Positions 34,101 to 44,163 of a stretch of DNA of 64,000 nucleotides are shown here, in pieces. The stretch is from NCBI RefSeq assembly GCF_964204865.1, contig NC_135256.1:23588703-23652702 (forward strand), given 5' to 3'. The notes beneath the pieces were generated by a model. The model saw only the letters and a program-made list of their open reading frames with translations. It made no database searches and had not been told where the DNA came from. Positions within the stretch are counted from its first letter, which is position 1; each line of letters opens with the position of its first letter. Source of the DNA: Styela clava (taxonomy: Eukaryota; Chordata; Ascidiacea; Stolidobranchia; Styelidae). The position numbers and the translations under genes are program-made.

Positions 34101-37100
34101 ATTGCGGAACACCTGGTAATATAAACCATGTATTGGGGTGTTGTGAACATATTATTCTTTGTTTTATTGTTTCGCGTCCTACTAAATACTCGGGACACTT
34201 TGCTCTCTTGGAACCTTTTCTTTGGGTGTTACCGGTTGAGTGGTGTTAAAGTATATATATACTTCAGATGAGTGGTTTTGGGCAAATCACTATGTCCATT
34301 TCCCCGCCAAAGTGAAATTTTTCTGCGGAATGCAACTTTACTGCGTTGAAAACAATTGAAGTTTTATAATTTGCTCTTATCGACAGTCGATAAGAGGGCG
34401 TGATTCACCATATGGATAGACTTCGTTTCCTTCTGGAAAAAGGCATTGTACAATTTACGACAGCATGCTCCACTCAGGTAACAACCTATCTTGGGCGTTC
34501 GCACGACACAGCAATGATATAAAAAAAATGTGCTCAATGTTTTTGCGGTGCGGGTGCATTGAACTTTTTGAACATTCGCGAGCCACAGAATTACATATAA
34601 ACTTTTTCGAAATAACAAGTGTGACAAAGACTTTCCCATGAATATTACTATAGTTCAAATAAACATTTTCTGTTTACTAGTTGTCATAATAATATCGATG
34701 GGTTTGGACATCGTAATCACATCTATTGGAGTATTGGTCTGCTTCGTTGTAGTTTTATTTTTTTGTGGTTACAAAAAGGATGGATTGTTTTTTATGGTGC
34801 CTCTGTACCAAATCTGATTTTTAACAACCCAGTGCCTTTTCTCAGCGAAGACCTGAAACAATTCCAGGTAATGGATTTGTCCGTTTTCAAAGTGAGAATT
34901 CAAACGATTCCTATTTAGTTTGTAACGTAGTATTGTAGCCACCCCAACTTCTATTGCTACCCAGTTGCACCAGCCAGTTTCACTGAACCTTCCAATGATA
35001 TCCCTAAAATACAATACTCATTTTACCACTCAATTAATGCACCACCATATATACAAATATAGTTTTTTAAGGGACGGCATCGCTAATAGATATGAGAGAA
35101 ACTCAATTTGGAAATAAACTTAAATCACGCGGCGTATCGTTGCCGTAAAAATTTGTTGCGAAACCCGCACATTGGCAGCTCTGCTATAAAACGGATATCT
35201 AAAAACCTCCCAAAATTAGCAGCCTGATTATCTATAGCAAGTTTCGAACAAGGCTCAGTAATTTTTGTTCTGGCCTATGCAGTCCTTGCTATACTGGCAT
35301 CGCATACTAGAATTAAAGTGCAAATAAACATGGATTTATGGAGCAACTGACTGATACTAGTTAAGTTCAATACATGCTTACATCGACTTTTTCTGTCCAT
35401 ACAAAATTAGCAACTTTTGACATGGATTCGGTAACTCTTTCAACCATTTCATTGTTAGTTTTTGTGTAATCTGACGTCAACGAATCCAAATCTCGCATCG
35501 CTATCTCCGCTGTTGAAGTGGAATTCACATTTTCAACCTGTAGAAAATACGCGCTATTTTCTGGTGGTCAAAGAGCAGAATTGCATTCGCAGACAAAATA
35601 CTTCACAAACGCAAAATCTTATTACCATTTCATTCACAGATTCCAAAGATATGTAACATGGAATAACAACAACAGTTTTGTAATCGTAGAAAGCAGTTTT
35701 GCTTCCGTCGCTGTTAGTCTTTGTTTTGCATTCCGCAGTTGCGATGTTGCGTCCTTCGATAAAAATTACTAGTAAAGTTAATACAAAATACTGTCTAAGT
35801 CTAATGGTTGCAATAAACTCGCCAATACAGGAAGAATACGAAGGTATTTTAGTGAACGTAATAATAAACTAATAACATAGCAATATTAATTTTTTTTTAA
35901 TTTTCAGAAGTACCGTACTCTGTTTACAATTAAAATTCATTTTCAAATCAAACCGTCTGGACAAAGTTCTTCTGAAACTCCTCTTGTTCCAGGATTCGCA
36001 GACGAAAATTTATAAAATCTATTCTTCAAACCGAGTGTCGATGGTGTACATACTGCAGGAGCTAAAATGAATAGCGTGTACAGTATTGAGTCTTATTTGA
36101 TTTATGCAAATATTTCATCAAAGTTTGTTGCAAATGCTGTTCTTGATTGAGGATGCAAATAACAACCCAACATCTGATTCTAGGACGTAACGACATTTGC
36201 GAACTGATATGTATTATACGATATTTTGCGAGCAAGTGATTATGTAATTTATCAAAATACCTTTGAATGGCTTACTCCCTTGCATCCAGTATAGCTTTCC
36301 TCGTCGTCCAGCTTCATTATAAAATTCATCAATTGAAGTCGGTGAGATATCAGAATGCATAGACCAGACGTCGTAAACAACTGTGGCAGCTGTCCATGGA
36401 GGTGACATTGTTTTCACAAATATTTTTTTTATGGAGCTTGTAGAAATTTGAAATATTGCCAAAAGTTTGTCTTGTATTTTTTTTTTGGCCACTTCAAAAT
36501 TATACATCGACAGAGTCGAGTTGACTCCGTTAGGAATCACTAAGTAAGGTATGTTATTGAAGTCAACATTTTTCTGCTCCATAGTGGTAACATCTGCAAT
36601 GAATTTGCAAAATATAGTTTTTACATTTTTAGATGAAGTTTTTGATAAATATACAGTAATATCGTACTTTTATACTAGGTATAAAATGTTACAATTCAAA
36701 AACTCTCAAATATATTTCGTATTCGTATGCAAAATATCCCCCCCCCCCCCCCCCTTTGAATATGATGCTATATATATATCAAATTTGTTTCGTAAACCCA
36801 CTTACAGCCACACATATGCACACCATTTCCTTGCTTTCCATCTGAGCATCCACATCTGTAAGCTCCCTGTGTGTTCTGACAAACGGTTATTGGATAGTTG
36901 CAAGGTGAATAAGGTGAAGAACATTCATCCACGTCTACACATAATTTTTCTTCAGATGGATCTTCCACGAAGCCATCCCTGCAGACGCAGTTGAGAGATG
37001 TTCTGTTGTATTGACACATATCTTTTGGTGATTTACATCTTCCTTTCGATATTTCGGGATAGCAATCTCCTGAAAATATGTAAGACAATGTGCAATTATT

Positions 37101-40100
37101 GTTTCCAGTTCGTATACAAATATTACTCAAAAATATTACCGTAAGCCGAAACTTTGAATTACTCATATATATATCATTAACTTTATTTCCACAGCAGTGC
37201 AGTGAGTTTTGCACTTCAGACCTCCTTACATGTGCGTGGGGTCAGTCGTCAGCAATGCAATTATGATGACTGTTTCAGACTTGATTCAATTCATAGAGCT
37301 TATACGTGAATCGGATAGGATGTATTCTGGGTTAGAATAGTATATAATTCGAGGCAAATGGTTAAGGGTAAGATTTAAGAGTCATATTCTTATCCCAATT
37401 GCCGGATCACCAATAGGGTTTTCTCTAAAATTTCGCTACTTTTCAAACATACCTGAGATTGGTTTTGCACATACAACAGAGAAAAAGTTGTGTTCGCAGC
37501 CAACTTTTGAAATTGTTCCGTTAACGTCAGAAGTGGTACAAAGTTCAAGAGTAAGTTGAGGAAATATATCAGTATATTTATCGACAATAACCCAAAATTG
37601 GTTTAGTGCTTCTTCAGATAATTGTCCCAACTGCGCAAAAATGAAATCTAACGTTTACGAGAGAGTAAAATACAGCCAGATCATTTCACAGCATAATATG
37701 CATTATATTTATGTCTTCCATTTATACCCAATCCAGTACATACATTATTTGTTTCGATAACTAATAAAAACGAGCATAACATTAGCTGGAGTTGCTGTCA
37801 TTTAATCCCGACAAAAAGTTTTGCAGTAATTAGTGCTCTATTCAATATCTATAAATTTGTTCAAACTTTACCAACGGCATGATACTAATTTCTCAATTTT
37901 TAGACGAATTACAGAGTTTTTATGACTGAAACGTAACAGAGATGTGGTAGGTATAACAACATGACACAACAAAATATTTTTAGAACCAAACGCATGAATG
38001 TCTAGAGTAGTCTGTGTTTTGTGTTATAAAGGAGAAACGTCAGTAAAATGATGTGTCTTTTACAAGGTGGTATCAACTTTATATCCGTGAATACACTACC
38101 TAACCCCTAGTCCATGGTGTGTTTACATTCAAATATTATTACTATCTAATCATTTTATAGAATTGCTGTAATATCTGACTCTTACCGCTTGTGAAGCTTT
38201 ATCATGCAGCATACTTAAAGCTCTTTTGACTTTTGTATCTGTAACGTTGGAGATAATTCTTCCGAAGCGTTTTTTACATTCGTTAACTGCATCGCCAAAC
38301 GTCAAATTTTTCACAAGTAAGGTATACATCATTCCAGTGTTGGCATCAATTATAACAACGCTATCATCTGAAATTACTATGGTATAATCATTTTAAATTT
38401 TTAAATAAAGTAATGCAAGCTGAACTCGTAAACCTTCCTTACATTCCCATATGTCGGCGAAACTACTACATTACCAAAAACAGTATTTATTATTCTTTCT
38501 AGAAGCAAAAAAATTCTGAAATAATTGACTCAAAATCGGATAAATAGTAGTGGAACTTTTGATAATAACACTGGTCATGCAGTAGTCTGATGAGAGCCTG
38601 AGTAATTAGTTTTTTTGCAACAAATACCTCCCGAGGTATGTTATATGTCAGATATAGCTTTCAATTTTGGAATATAAGTCCGTGCTGTTTTGATATATGT
38701 CGTTGTAATTTGTGACTGTGCGCATTATTCATATGTTGACAACCTGAACAATATATAGATGTTGATTGTTCTTCTTATTCACGGAGTCATATCACCCATT
38801 TTTGAAGCCGAAAAATAATTTTTCTCAAACACGCGACTAAAACTTGAACAGAACCCCCTACTCGGGTAAATATACCGGGGCATGGGATTGCATGGGTCAA
38901 TACCAGATATTCCATGCACAACAGTCTCTTCAAATATACCTCTAGTGCATCATGTATTTACTACAGGCTGTTAAAAAGTCTGCATTTTTATTAATATCAC
39001 ACCTGATTTACATTTATTTATCATACTTACGCTGTTTATCATTAATTTAATATTTATTTGATAACAATCCTTATTCAACAGCTATATCACTTGACACCTC
39101 GAAAGCTGCCCAACAATACTAGATGACCATGTATCACTAATAAAAAAATAAAAAATCGGACGAAATTATTTTCATGTATCGAGTTATAAACTTCGGTGTT
39201 AGGTATATCGAATAGTCAATAGATCATGCTTATATTCGAAACGTAGAATGGTGGAGTATATATACTATCTTACCCACTCTCTTCTCACACATTGTACCGC
39301 TCCATCCAGTCCTACAAACACAAGTACCACCTTCGATGCAGACACCTCCATTTTGGCAGGGATTGTTTTGATGACAAATAGATCCAGAACCTCAAATAAA
39401 TGGGAAAATTCGATAATGAGTTGAGAGAATTCATGATTTTCTATTCCCGACGCTCATATTCAAGATTGCATTATAGTGTTTATGAAAGACATGGAAGGTG
39501 TTTTTCACCATCCAATCACGGTATTTGTATGATTCCTAATCAAGAAATAATGATTTCTTAATTAGCTGATTACTTTTCATGCTATGCTTAATTGCCGGTC
39601 CCGAAGCAAGTAAATTCTTTTGTTTATGTCGTATGTCCGTTCCTGACTGAAGCAGAGGAATTCTCAATTGTTTTTTGCTTGTATGGTGAGTCATCTTACG
39701 TATGTATCATAATTAATCTTACATTTATTAGAAACTAAGTTTGTATTAATCTTTCGGCAAAAAATAAAATAACATTGCAATGCCAGGTCAAACCGGGTGT
39801 TCTGGAGATTTGCGCGCATACTCACCTGAGAGCATATTTATTCTAAACGCGCTCAAATATGGCTGTCTAGAGTCGGTAATGGAAGATGGTAACACTCCAG
39901 GATTGACCAACAACAAGAGATGAACGATATTTCGTTTTGAAAATTGACCAGACGATTGTTACGTGTTAGACTAGTGTGATAACAACCCGCGTTAAGCTTA
40001 CCAAGAACATAAAATGCTTTTTGTTTATAAAGTAAAATGGTTGTGGATATATGCGCATCTCACATACCTTCTCTCTTTTCGCACAGAGTACCGGTCCATC

Positions 40101-40548
40101 CGGCCGCACAAACACAAGTACTACCTTCGATGCAGTAACCTCCATTTTGGCAAGGACTGATTTGACAAGAAGATCCAGAACCTCAATTAAACAAGAAAAT
40201 TCGATAATGAATGGATGAATTCATAAAGTTTAATTCCGGACACTTGTATTTAAAATGGTATTATAGTGTGTATGAAAAAAGAGGCATGAGAGATGAATTT
40301 CAACATCCAAACCCCCTTTATAAGCCGATACTGGCAATAGCAATAATGGTATGTGTAAAGTTTTTAGTTTTTATTTCCTTTCGTGATTCGCTTGGATATA
40401 TTCAGAATTTAGATGATCATAACTCATATACAACCCGAACGGCCTATTTCACCAGATATAAGATGATTAACTTACCCTCCGTTACCAGGGCTTCGATGTT
40501 CGATATTAAAACGCTCAGAAATATGAAAACAATTCTCTTCAGCCACAT
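26474..40548 (-). CDS. Adhesion GPCR with EGF, C-type lectin-like, EGF, GAIN/GPS and 7TM domains (20 coding exons)
   Basis: A plasma-membrane receptor expected to be cut at its GPS and activated by a tethered agonist. I assembled 20 exons, all with GT-AG introns and matching phases, total 3384 bases, 1127 residues plus stop: 40476-40548, 40068-40181, 39274-39390, 38186-38367, 37453-37630, 36806-37069, 36261-36593, 35954-36061, 35674-35753, 35382-35537, 33506-33712, 32651-32938, 29713-29856, 29419-29528, 28910-29104, 27984-28138, 27515-27675, 27265-27435, 27072-27180, 26474-26712. Order: signal peptide (1-24), EGF (25-62), EGF (63-101), C-type lectin-like (102-221), EGF and cbEGF (222-309), unassigned (310-420), hormone-receptor-motif-like (421-483), GAIN (484-748), TM1-TM7 (749-1048), C-tail (1049-1127). 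Exon 9's donor (gttgtt) is weak, so that boundary is least sure. The 3' exons are the fifth copy of the array. It is not assignable to a vertebrate ADGR subfamily from sequence alone. Confidence 0.92.
28910..29528 (-). CDS. Adhesion GPCR exons 14-15: TM1, TM2 and TM3
   Basis: Exon 14 (29419-29528): SLEIVGKVCCLISIFGLLFM then HLYFP, TM1. Exon 15 (28910-29104): ILRKSEIVKIHSHLGFCLML (TM2) and CIASAALLHFFLLSSWGWMV (TM3), ending VECITMYK. The LLHFF and WMVVE core is the family B2 hallmark, and the TM3 cysteine pairs with Cys in loop 2. Phases 0-2 and 2-2. Confidence 0.92.
29713..29856 (-). CDS. Adhesion GPCR exon 13: GPS autoproteolysis motif
   Basis: Contains the complete GPS: CSFLNEKTGEWLSDGC, then CTCNHMTNFAVLV. 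Four cysteines and the tryptophan are in place. Cleavage is expected between Met741 and Thr742 in HM|T, freeing TNFAVLV as the tethered agonist. The catalytic His740 is present. Phase 0-0. Confidence 0.95.
29857..30651. other. Intron with a GC-richer open stretch at about 30075-30270
   Basis: The minus strand is open for about 58 codons and reads TILTIQATDGNHVVSIYPRL followed by HPRPEDDNDPRVV. No splice sites of the right phase flank it, and adjacent GAIN and GPS exons already join well without it. A short piece (ggtggctacaatact) recurs at about 34930. Perhaps part of an unrecognised retroposon. Confidence 0.35.
30652..31960 (-). mobile_element. hAT element with decayed transposase in a GPCR intron
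   Basis: Left cagtgttccttctaag; right in reverse caaggttccctctaag. Perfect 8-bp duplication gttataag at 30644-30651 and 31961-31968. Subterminal tgcgca motifs occur at both ends. Minus-strand frames keep transposase traces: FHTLIVDESNDISTTRKLIL at about 30809-31063 matches the first catalytic-Asp region of KIAA1586/ZNF862-like hAT proteins. Frames are broken, so it is non-functional. It lies in the intron between the GAIN and GPS exons. Confidence 0.88.
32651..33712 (-). CDS. Adhesion GPCR exons 11-12: rest of GAIN
   Basis: Exon 11 at 33506-33712 and exon 12 at 32651-32938, both phase 0-0. Exon 12 carries the GAIN-B strands (SGPAVVRSFIPTEAV, LPVSFVYF) that precede the GPS. N-glycosylation sequons such as NGT, NAT and NRS lie in exon 11. 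Confidence 0.82.
33713..35381. other. Large GPCR intron, no supported feature
   Basis: Open frames on the minus strand (34364-35014) lack domain signatures and fitting splice phases. The flanking GAIN exons join in phase 0 without them. Confidence 0.5.
35382..35537 (-). CDS. Adhesion GPCR exon 10: GAIN subdomain A, first part
   Basis: 52 codons in phase 0-0, helical (AEIAMRDLDSLTSDY, MVERVTESMSKVANF), as in the all-helical first part of GAIN. Acceptor ttttctacag, donor gtaagc are good. Confidence 0.8.
35674..36061 (-). CDS. Adhesion GPCR exons 8-9: hormone-receptor-motif-like region
   Basis: Exon 8 (35954-36061) and exon 9 (35674-35753). Joined they read with cysteines at AVCTPS, ELCPDG and AECKTK, resembling part of the HRM domain found before GAIN in many adhesion GPCRs, although the tryptophans are missing. 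The exon 8 donor (gtttga) and exon 9 donor (gttgtt) are poor matches, so these edges may be off. Confidence 0.5.
36261..36593 (-). CDS. Adhesion GPCR exon 7: unassigned ectodomain region
   Basis: 111 codons without cysteines in the main part. Secondary-structure pattern (hydrophobic strand, helix KKKIQDKLLAIF, strands KKIFVKTM and AATVVYDVWSM) is compatible with a SEA-like ferredoxin fold, but the SEA cleavage motif is absent. The domain identity is a guess; the exon itself fits phase and frame. Confidence 0.6.
36738..36754 (+). repeat. Run of 17 C
   Basis: Uninterrupted cytosines in the intron between exons 6 and 7 of the adhesion GPCR, i.e. a run of 17 G in the transcript. Confidence 0.95.
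36806..37069 (-). CDS. Adhesion GPCR exon 6: EGF-like plus calcium-binding EGF
   Basis: First unit runs from CYPEISKGRCKSP to CVCRDGFVED; second begins DVDECSSPYSPC, with the D-x-D-E-C calcium-binding start, and ends GNGVHMC. The hydroxylation-type C-x-N-x4-Y/F pattern (CQNTQGAYRC) is present. Both are in one exon, unlike the single-domain exons 2 and 3. Confidence 0.9.
37453..38367 (-). CDS. Adhesion GPCR exons 4-5: C-type lectin-like domain
   Basis: Exon 4 (38186-38367) has the start of a C-type lectin fold: MMYTLLVKNLTFGDAVNECK, where the usual W is F, then RFGRIISNV. Exon 5 (37453-37630) has FWVIVDKY and the closing pair CEHNFFSVVCAK. The WND and EPN/QPD sugar-binding motifs are missing, so carbohydrate binding through calcium is not expected; protein binding is more likely. 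Phases 1-0 and 0-1. Confidence 0.75.
39274..39390 (-). CDS. Adhesion GPCR exon 3: EGF domain 2
   Basis: Six-cysteine EGF with CHQNNPCQNGGVC, then CVC and GWSGTMC. Phase 1-1 exon, duplicate of exon 2. The usual calcium-binding Asp/Glu pair is absent from its N-terminus. Confidence 0.92.
40068..40181 (-). CDS. Adhesion GPCR exon 2: EGF domain 1
   Basis: Six-cysteine EGF, with CQISPCQNGGYC, then CVC and GWTGTLC. A 38-residue phase 1-1 exon. About 80% identical to the next exon, so the two arose by exon duplication; even the intron bases next to the acceptors (aattgag, tttgag) are alike. Confidence 0.92.
40476..40548 (-). CDS. Adhesion GPCR exon 1: signal peptide
   Basis: Starts MWLKRIVFIFLSVLISNIEA: two basic residues, a hydrophobic core and a small residue at the likely cleavage point. 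Donor GAGG|GTAAG leaves phase 1, which joins the EGF exon as Gly. ATG at 40548 is the first in this exon and lies about 115 bases below a TATA-like box. Confidence 0.85.
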
Positions 40549-40660
40549 TGCGATACTTTTGAAAATAGAACAATAAGCAATCTGATTTGTTTCTAAACAA
40601 CAATGATCAACATTTAATCTGAAAGAAAATCGCCCAATATAATGTTTTGTATACCGCTTT

Positions 40661-40670
40661 GTTTTTATAC
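40661..40670 (-). promoter_or_regulatory. TATA-like box of the adhesion GPCR
   Basis: gtataaaaac on the minus strand, about 113 bases before the signal-peptide ATG. Position fits a core promoter with a short 5' UTR. No other element recognised. Confidence 0.4.
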
Positions 40671-42421
40671 CGTTTCGTATTATCTATCCGACTCGTTAGT
40701 TAAGTCGAATTGAAGAGCTCACCAAGTTCACACGTCTTCTGTGCAAAATAATCGATTTTTTACTTATTGTAGTAAATTGTCTTGTATATGTGACATTAAA
40801 CCGGTTGCACTGTTCGGTCGTGGGATTGTGTTGTTATGACGGGCAAATAGATAAATTCGGTAGGCCTAATGCGAATTTATCATATAGGATAGCTATACCA
40901 CAAAAATAATAACTCAATTATACACAGTACAATTTCTTTTTCAAGTTCTCAATCCACAAATGCCAGCTAATTCCTAACTTTTGTCAATCTGCAATATTAT
41001 TTTTTATGATACTAACTTGAGACTCTAACTTGAACTTACGAGTAATCAAGTAAGAATTAATTTTGGGACATGACTAAACTAGCTTTACATAACAAAATTT
41101 TCATTTCTGGTATGAACACCCAGAAACTGGGCATTCGCTGAATGATCATCCTTATGAACCGTTTAAAATTACTATCTCATAGAACCTTAATGAACCAGGC
41201 TAATATAACGAAAGGAAATGTCCACACGGTGATGATGATCACGTCGCTTTGGAGTATGGGATAACTTGTCGTGTAATGATAGTGCATGTGCGTCATCATT
41301 TTGAAAGGTTGGTTGCGAATGACATTCACACGAAACTGGTATTCTCAGTTGTTTTGCCTCGGCGAAAAATAAGTTATGTCGCTTCGTTGATAATTCAGAA
41401 TAAGATCTTTGGGCGTAGTGTCTCAACACCTGGTTTATCGTGCCCAGTGCTAGAAATATGTTCGCCACCGTATGACTTAAAAAACCGCGTTCTATGACAT
41501 TCAAGCACCGACCACGACTTCCTCCACTATCACCATAAACTACTTTATTCAATTATGACTCGCTAACCAGTGGAAATACCGTGGTTCGCTAAATGATTAA
41601 ACCTCTTATCTTCTTTTGCTTTCCCCGGGATGACTACTGATGAATCATATCCTCCTATTCGTTTCTTATATACTCGCCAACTGAGATATTTTATTAAAAT
41701 CGTATGTCGCTATATTCTTATTGATTTTGATATAAATAAAACTTTACACAAATGTGAACACAAAGAAAAACAACTGCTTACTTTGAAAGTCTTCACATCG
41801 CCGATGATTACAATGCTAATTCAGTTTATTAACAGGCATTATATATAGACATAAAATTGTGATAACAGTAATCTCAGAAACTGAAATGACAAGCTGTGGC
41901 GACATCACAATACAACAATATATTAGTAAGACCCACTTGACGAATAGCAATAATAACCAAATTATTTTTTATTTGCATGGCAAATCAACAGCCAAGAAAG
42001 CCAAATCTGTGCGTATGTATTGACTCATAGGTTTTCATGCCATTTATCACTCTCAATAAATTATTTTTAGAAGTAATGTTATGGTACAGAATAATTTAAT
42101 TTCTAAGATATCTTCGAATAAATCAAGTTTGTACTAACTAGTTATGACTCTAAGATGCAATACCGTAATTGTTTATGAGATGTTCCGGCAATATATTGCT
42201 AAGTATCTTGATATCAACATGAAACATTGAGGACGAGCTATGCACCCATAAAGCGTATTTTTTTTCAACTAATTACAATATTAGTAATAATGATGTTTCT
42301 GTTTTGGCAACGTATGATTAAAATAAAAAAGTTGACGTTATTGCAATAAGTTATTTTTTCATAATACGAACAAATTATGTTATATTCTATTCATGGCATA
42401 ACATTTCTTGTATCAGTCATT
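40671..42421. other. Spacer between the two minus-strand surface-protein genes
   Basis: About 1.9 kb lie between the stop of the VWA gene (42422) and the start of the adhesion GPCR (40548). It contains the SINE remnant at 41430 and no other coding region I could support. Confidence 0.5.
41430..41660 (+). repeat. Diverged tRNA-derived SINE copy
   Basis: Shares gttcgccaccgtatgac, ttcctccactatcacca, ccgtggttcgctaaatgatt and gctttccccgggatga with the full copy at 7766-8109, in the same order and strand. It fills part of the spacer between the two minus-strand genes. Confidence 0.65.
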
Positions 42422-44163
42422 TCAGTTCTTCTGCAAAATACATGTTTCTCCGCACACACTTTTAAAAACAACTCGATTTAGTTCGGGCAGTTTCTCAAAG
42501 CTTGGTGCTCGGTAAACGTTGTTTGGAAGTGAAGCGATTGAATGCATGTCGTCATCACTAAGTTTGTCTCCGATACCGATCACCATGACTTTGGAGATTG
42601 ATTTCAACTCTCGAGCTGCGTCAGTATACGGATCATCAGCTTCGTCTGTGAATACAATATTTTAAAATCACATTATAAGCTTGCGCAATTGCGAATTTAA
42701 ACTACACTACTCTGCAATTCAATTGGATAATAGTTGTTGGTAATGTTGAACTTCAGTGTAATTGTTTGTTTTTATATCGTGAATCGCTTTTTTGATACAT
42801 CATAAGATATAAGGCTTTAGATACAAGCTACAGCATACAGTAGTAGCCTTTACACAAAATCTGTTTGTTTTTGTTGACCTCATCCACGATGGGCCACGAT
42901 GAATAAACCTAGATGGGTAAGAGAGAGTACAACAACTAACCTTCCAGTATAGCAACAACTAGATTTTCGACATCCTCTCTGTTTCCTTTCTGTTCTGTGA
43001 AAGCATTGTTTGCGACCCAAGACAGGGCTGCTCCGGTTTTGCTCCCAGATCCTAAATTTTGCAACATTTTTAATGTTGAAAAGGTAAAATAAGATCTGAT
43101 AATATGATTAATAAGGATTTGCCGGTAATTTTTATTTATGACAAATCGATTACACTTGTTGTTGGATTATTAAGCAATGTATTTGATAAATGCCTAACTG
43201 AATGAAGTGCGTATTTTAAGTCAATTATATGGATATATTCTATCGACCCATTTAATCGACAAACGTTCTGAAGGGTTCCATTACATTTGAACCCACGTAC
43301 ATTTGAACCCATGACAATTGCACCTGTATGCTTTTGCACCTATGGAATTTTTTTTGTTTCACGGATAGTTAAACCCATACTAACCCTAACCCATGGGTTT
43401 TAGCACCCGCATATAGATTGAACCCGTGGATATACGCATGGGTTCAAATGTACATGGGTTCAAATGTACGGTCACCGTTCTGAAGTGCTATATTGCAGTG
43501 ATAATTTCTATTTAATTTGATATGTAGCTTTAAGAAAAATTCCCAAGTTATTCAAATATGACAATTTTGATAAACAAACATTTATTCGTCCACACCCTCT
43601 TTTCAGTCCGATATTGTAGAAATACGTAGTTAAACTTTAATGTTTATTACTTGGAATATAATAAACTTCGTCACAATAGCCGCAATTTATTTATCTTTGT
43701 CACTCATCATATACACCCCGCTTACCTTCGATAGGTATTTCGTCTATTGCTCGATTGAGACTCTCGTGTGAATTGTGATCTGATAAATACCAAACACCAA
43801 CATCGTGGAATACAACTCTGTTGAAGAGTGTTATACCAACTCGAACCCCCTCCTATTTTTGTAGAAAAGAGAAAGAGTTAAAGCAAATGAATAAAAAAAC
43901 AGAAATTTTAAACATGCTGTCCCACGATTCCTTTAGTACAGATTGTTTAGTATTGCAGATTGTGATACGCCATGTTACAAAAAATACTTCTTAAGAATGG
44001 AATCTTATAGGTACAACATATATCCATACCTGTGAAACTGGTAAGTATGAGAGCGAGTCCTTCAAGAACTGAAGTAAATAACTGAAATTTTTCATTCCGT
44101 ATAATTGAGAAACTTCAACGAGGAACCAAACGTCAAGTCGAAATGTTGACGGACATCCCTCGC
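42422..44163 (-). CDS. VWA gene exons 8-11: von Willebrand A domain
   Basis: Exons 44030-44163, 43726-43852, 42941-43051 and 42422-42645. Strand 1 DVWFLVEVSQLYG occupies the place of DxSxS, but the first Asp is Glu and the last Ser is Leu. The MIDAS Thr is kept (SKTGAALSWV). Later strands: VRVGITLFN, LVVAILEDEADD, ISKVMVIGIGD, then the last helix and CGETCILQKN. Metal-dependent ligand binding is therefore doubtful. Confidence 0.85.

Noticed and set aside
34364-35014. Minus-strand open frames inside the GAIN intron
   Set aside because: No domain signatures and no splice sites with suitable phase; flanking exons join cleanly in phase 0.
40211-40576. Plus-strand 121-codon frame over the receptor's first exon
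   Set aside because: Antisense shadow of the signal-peptide exon and intron; no domain signature.
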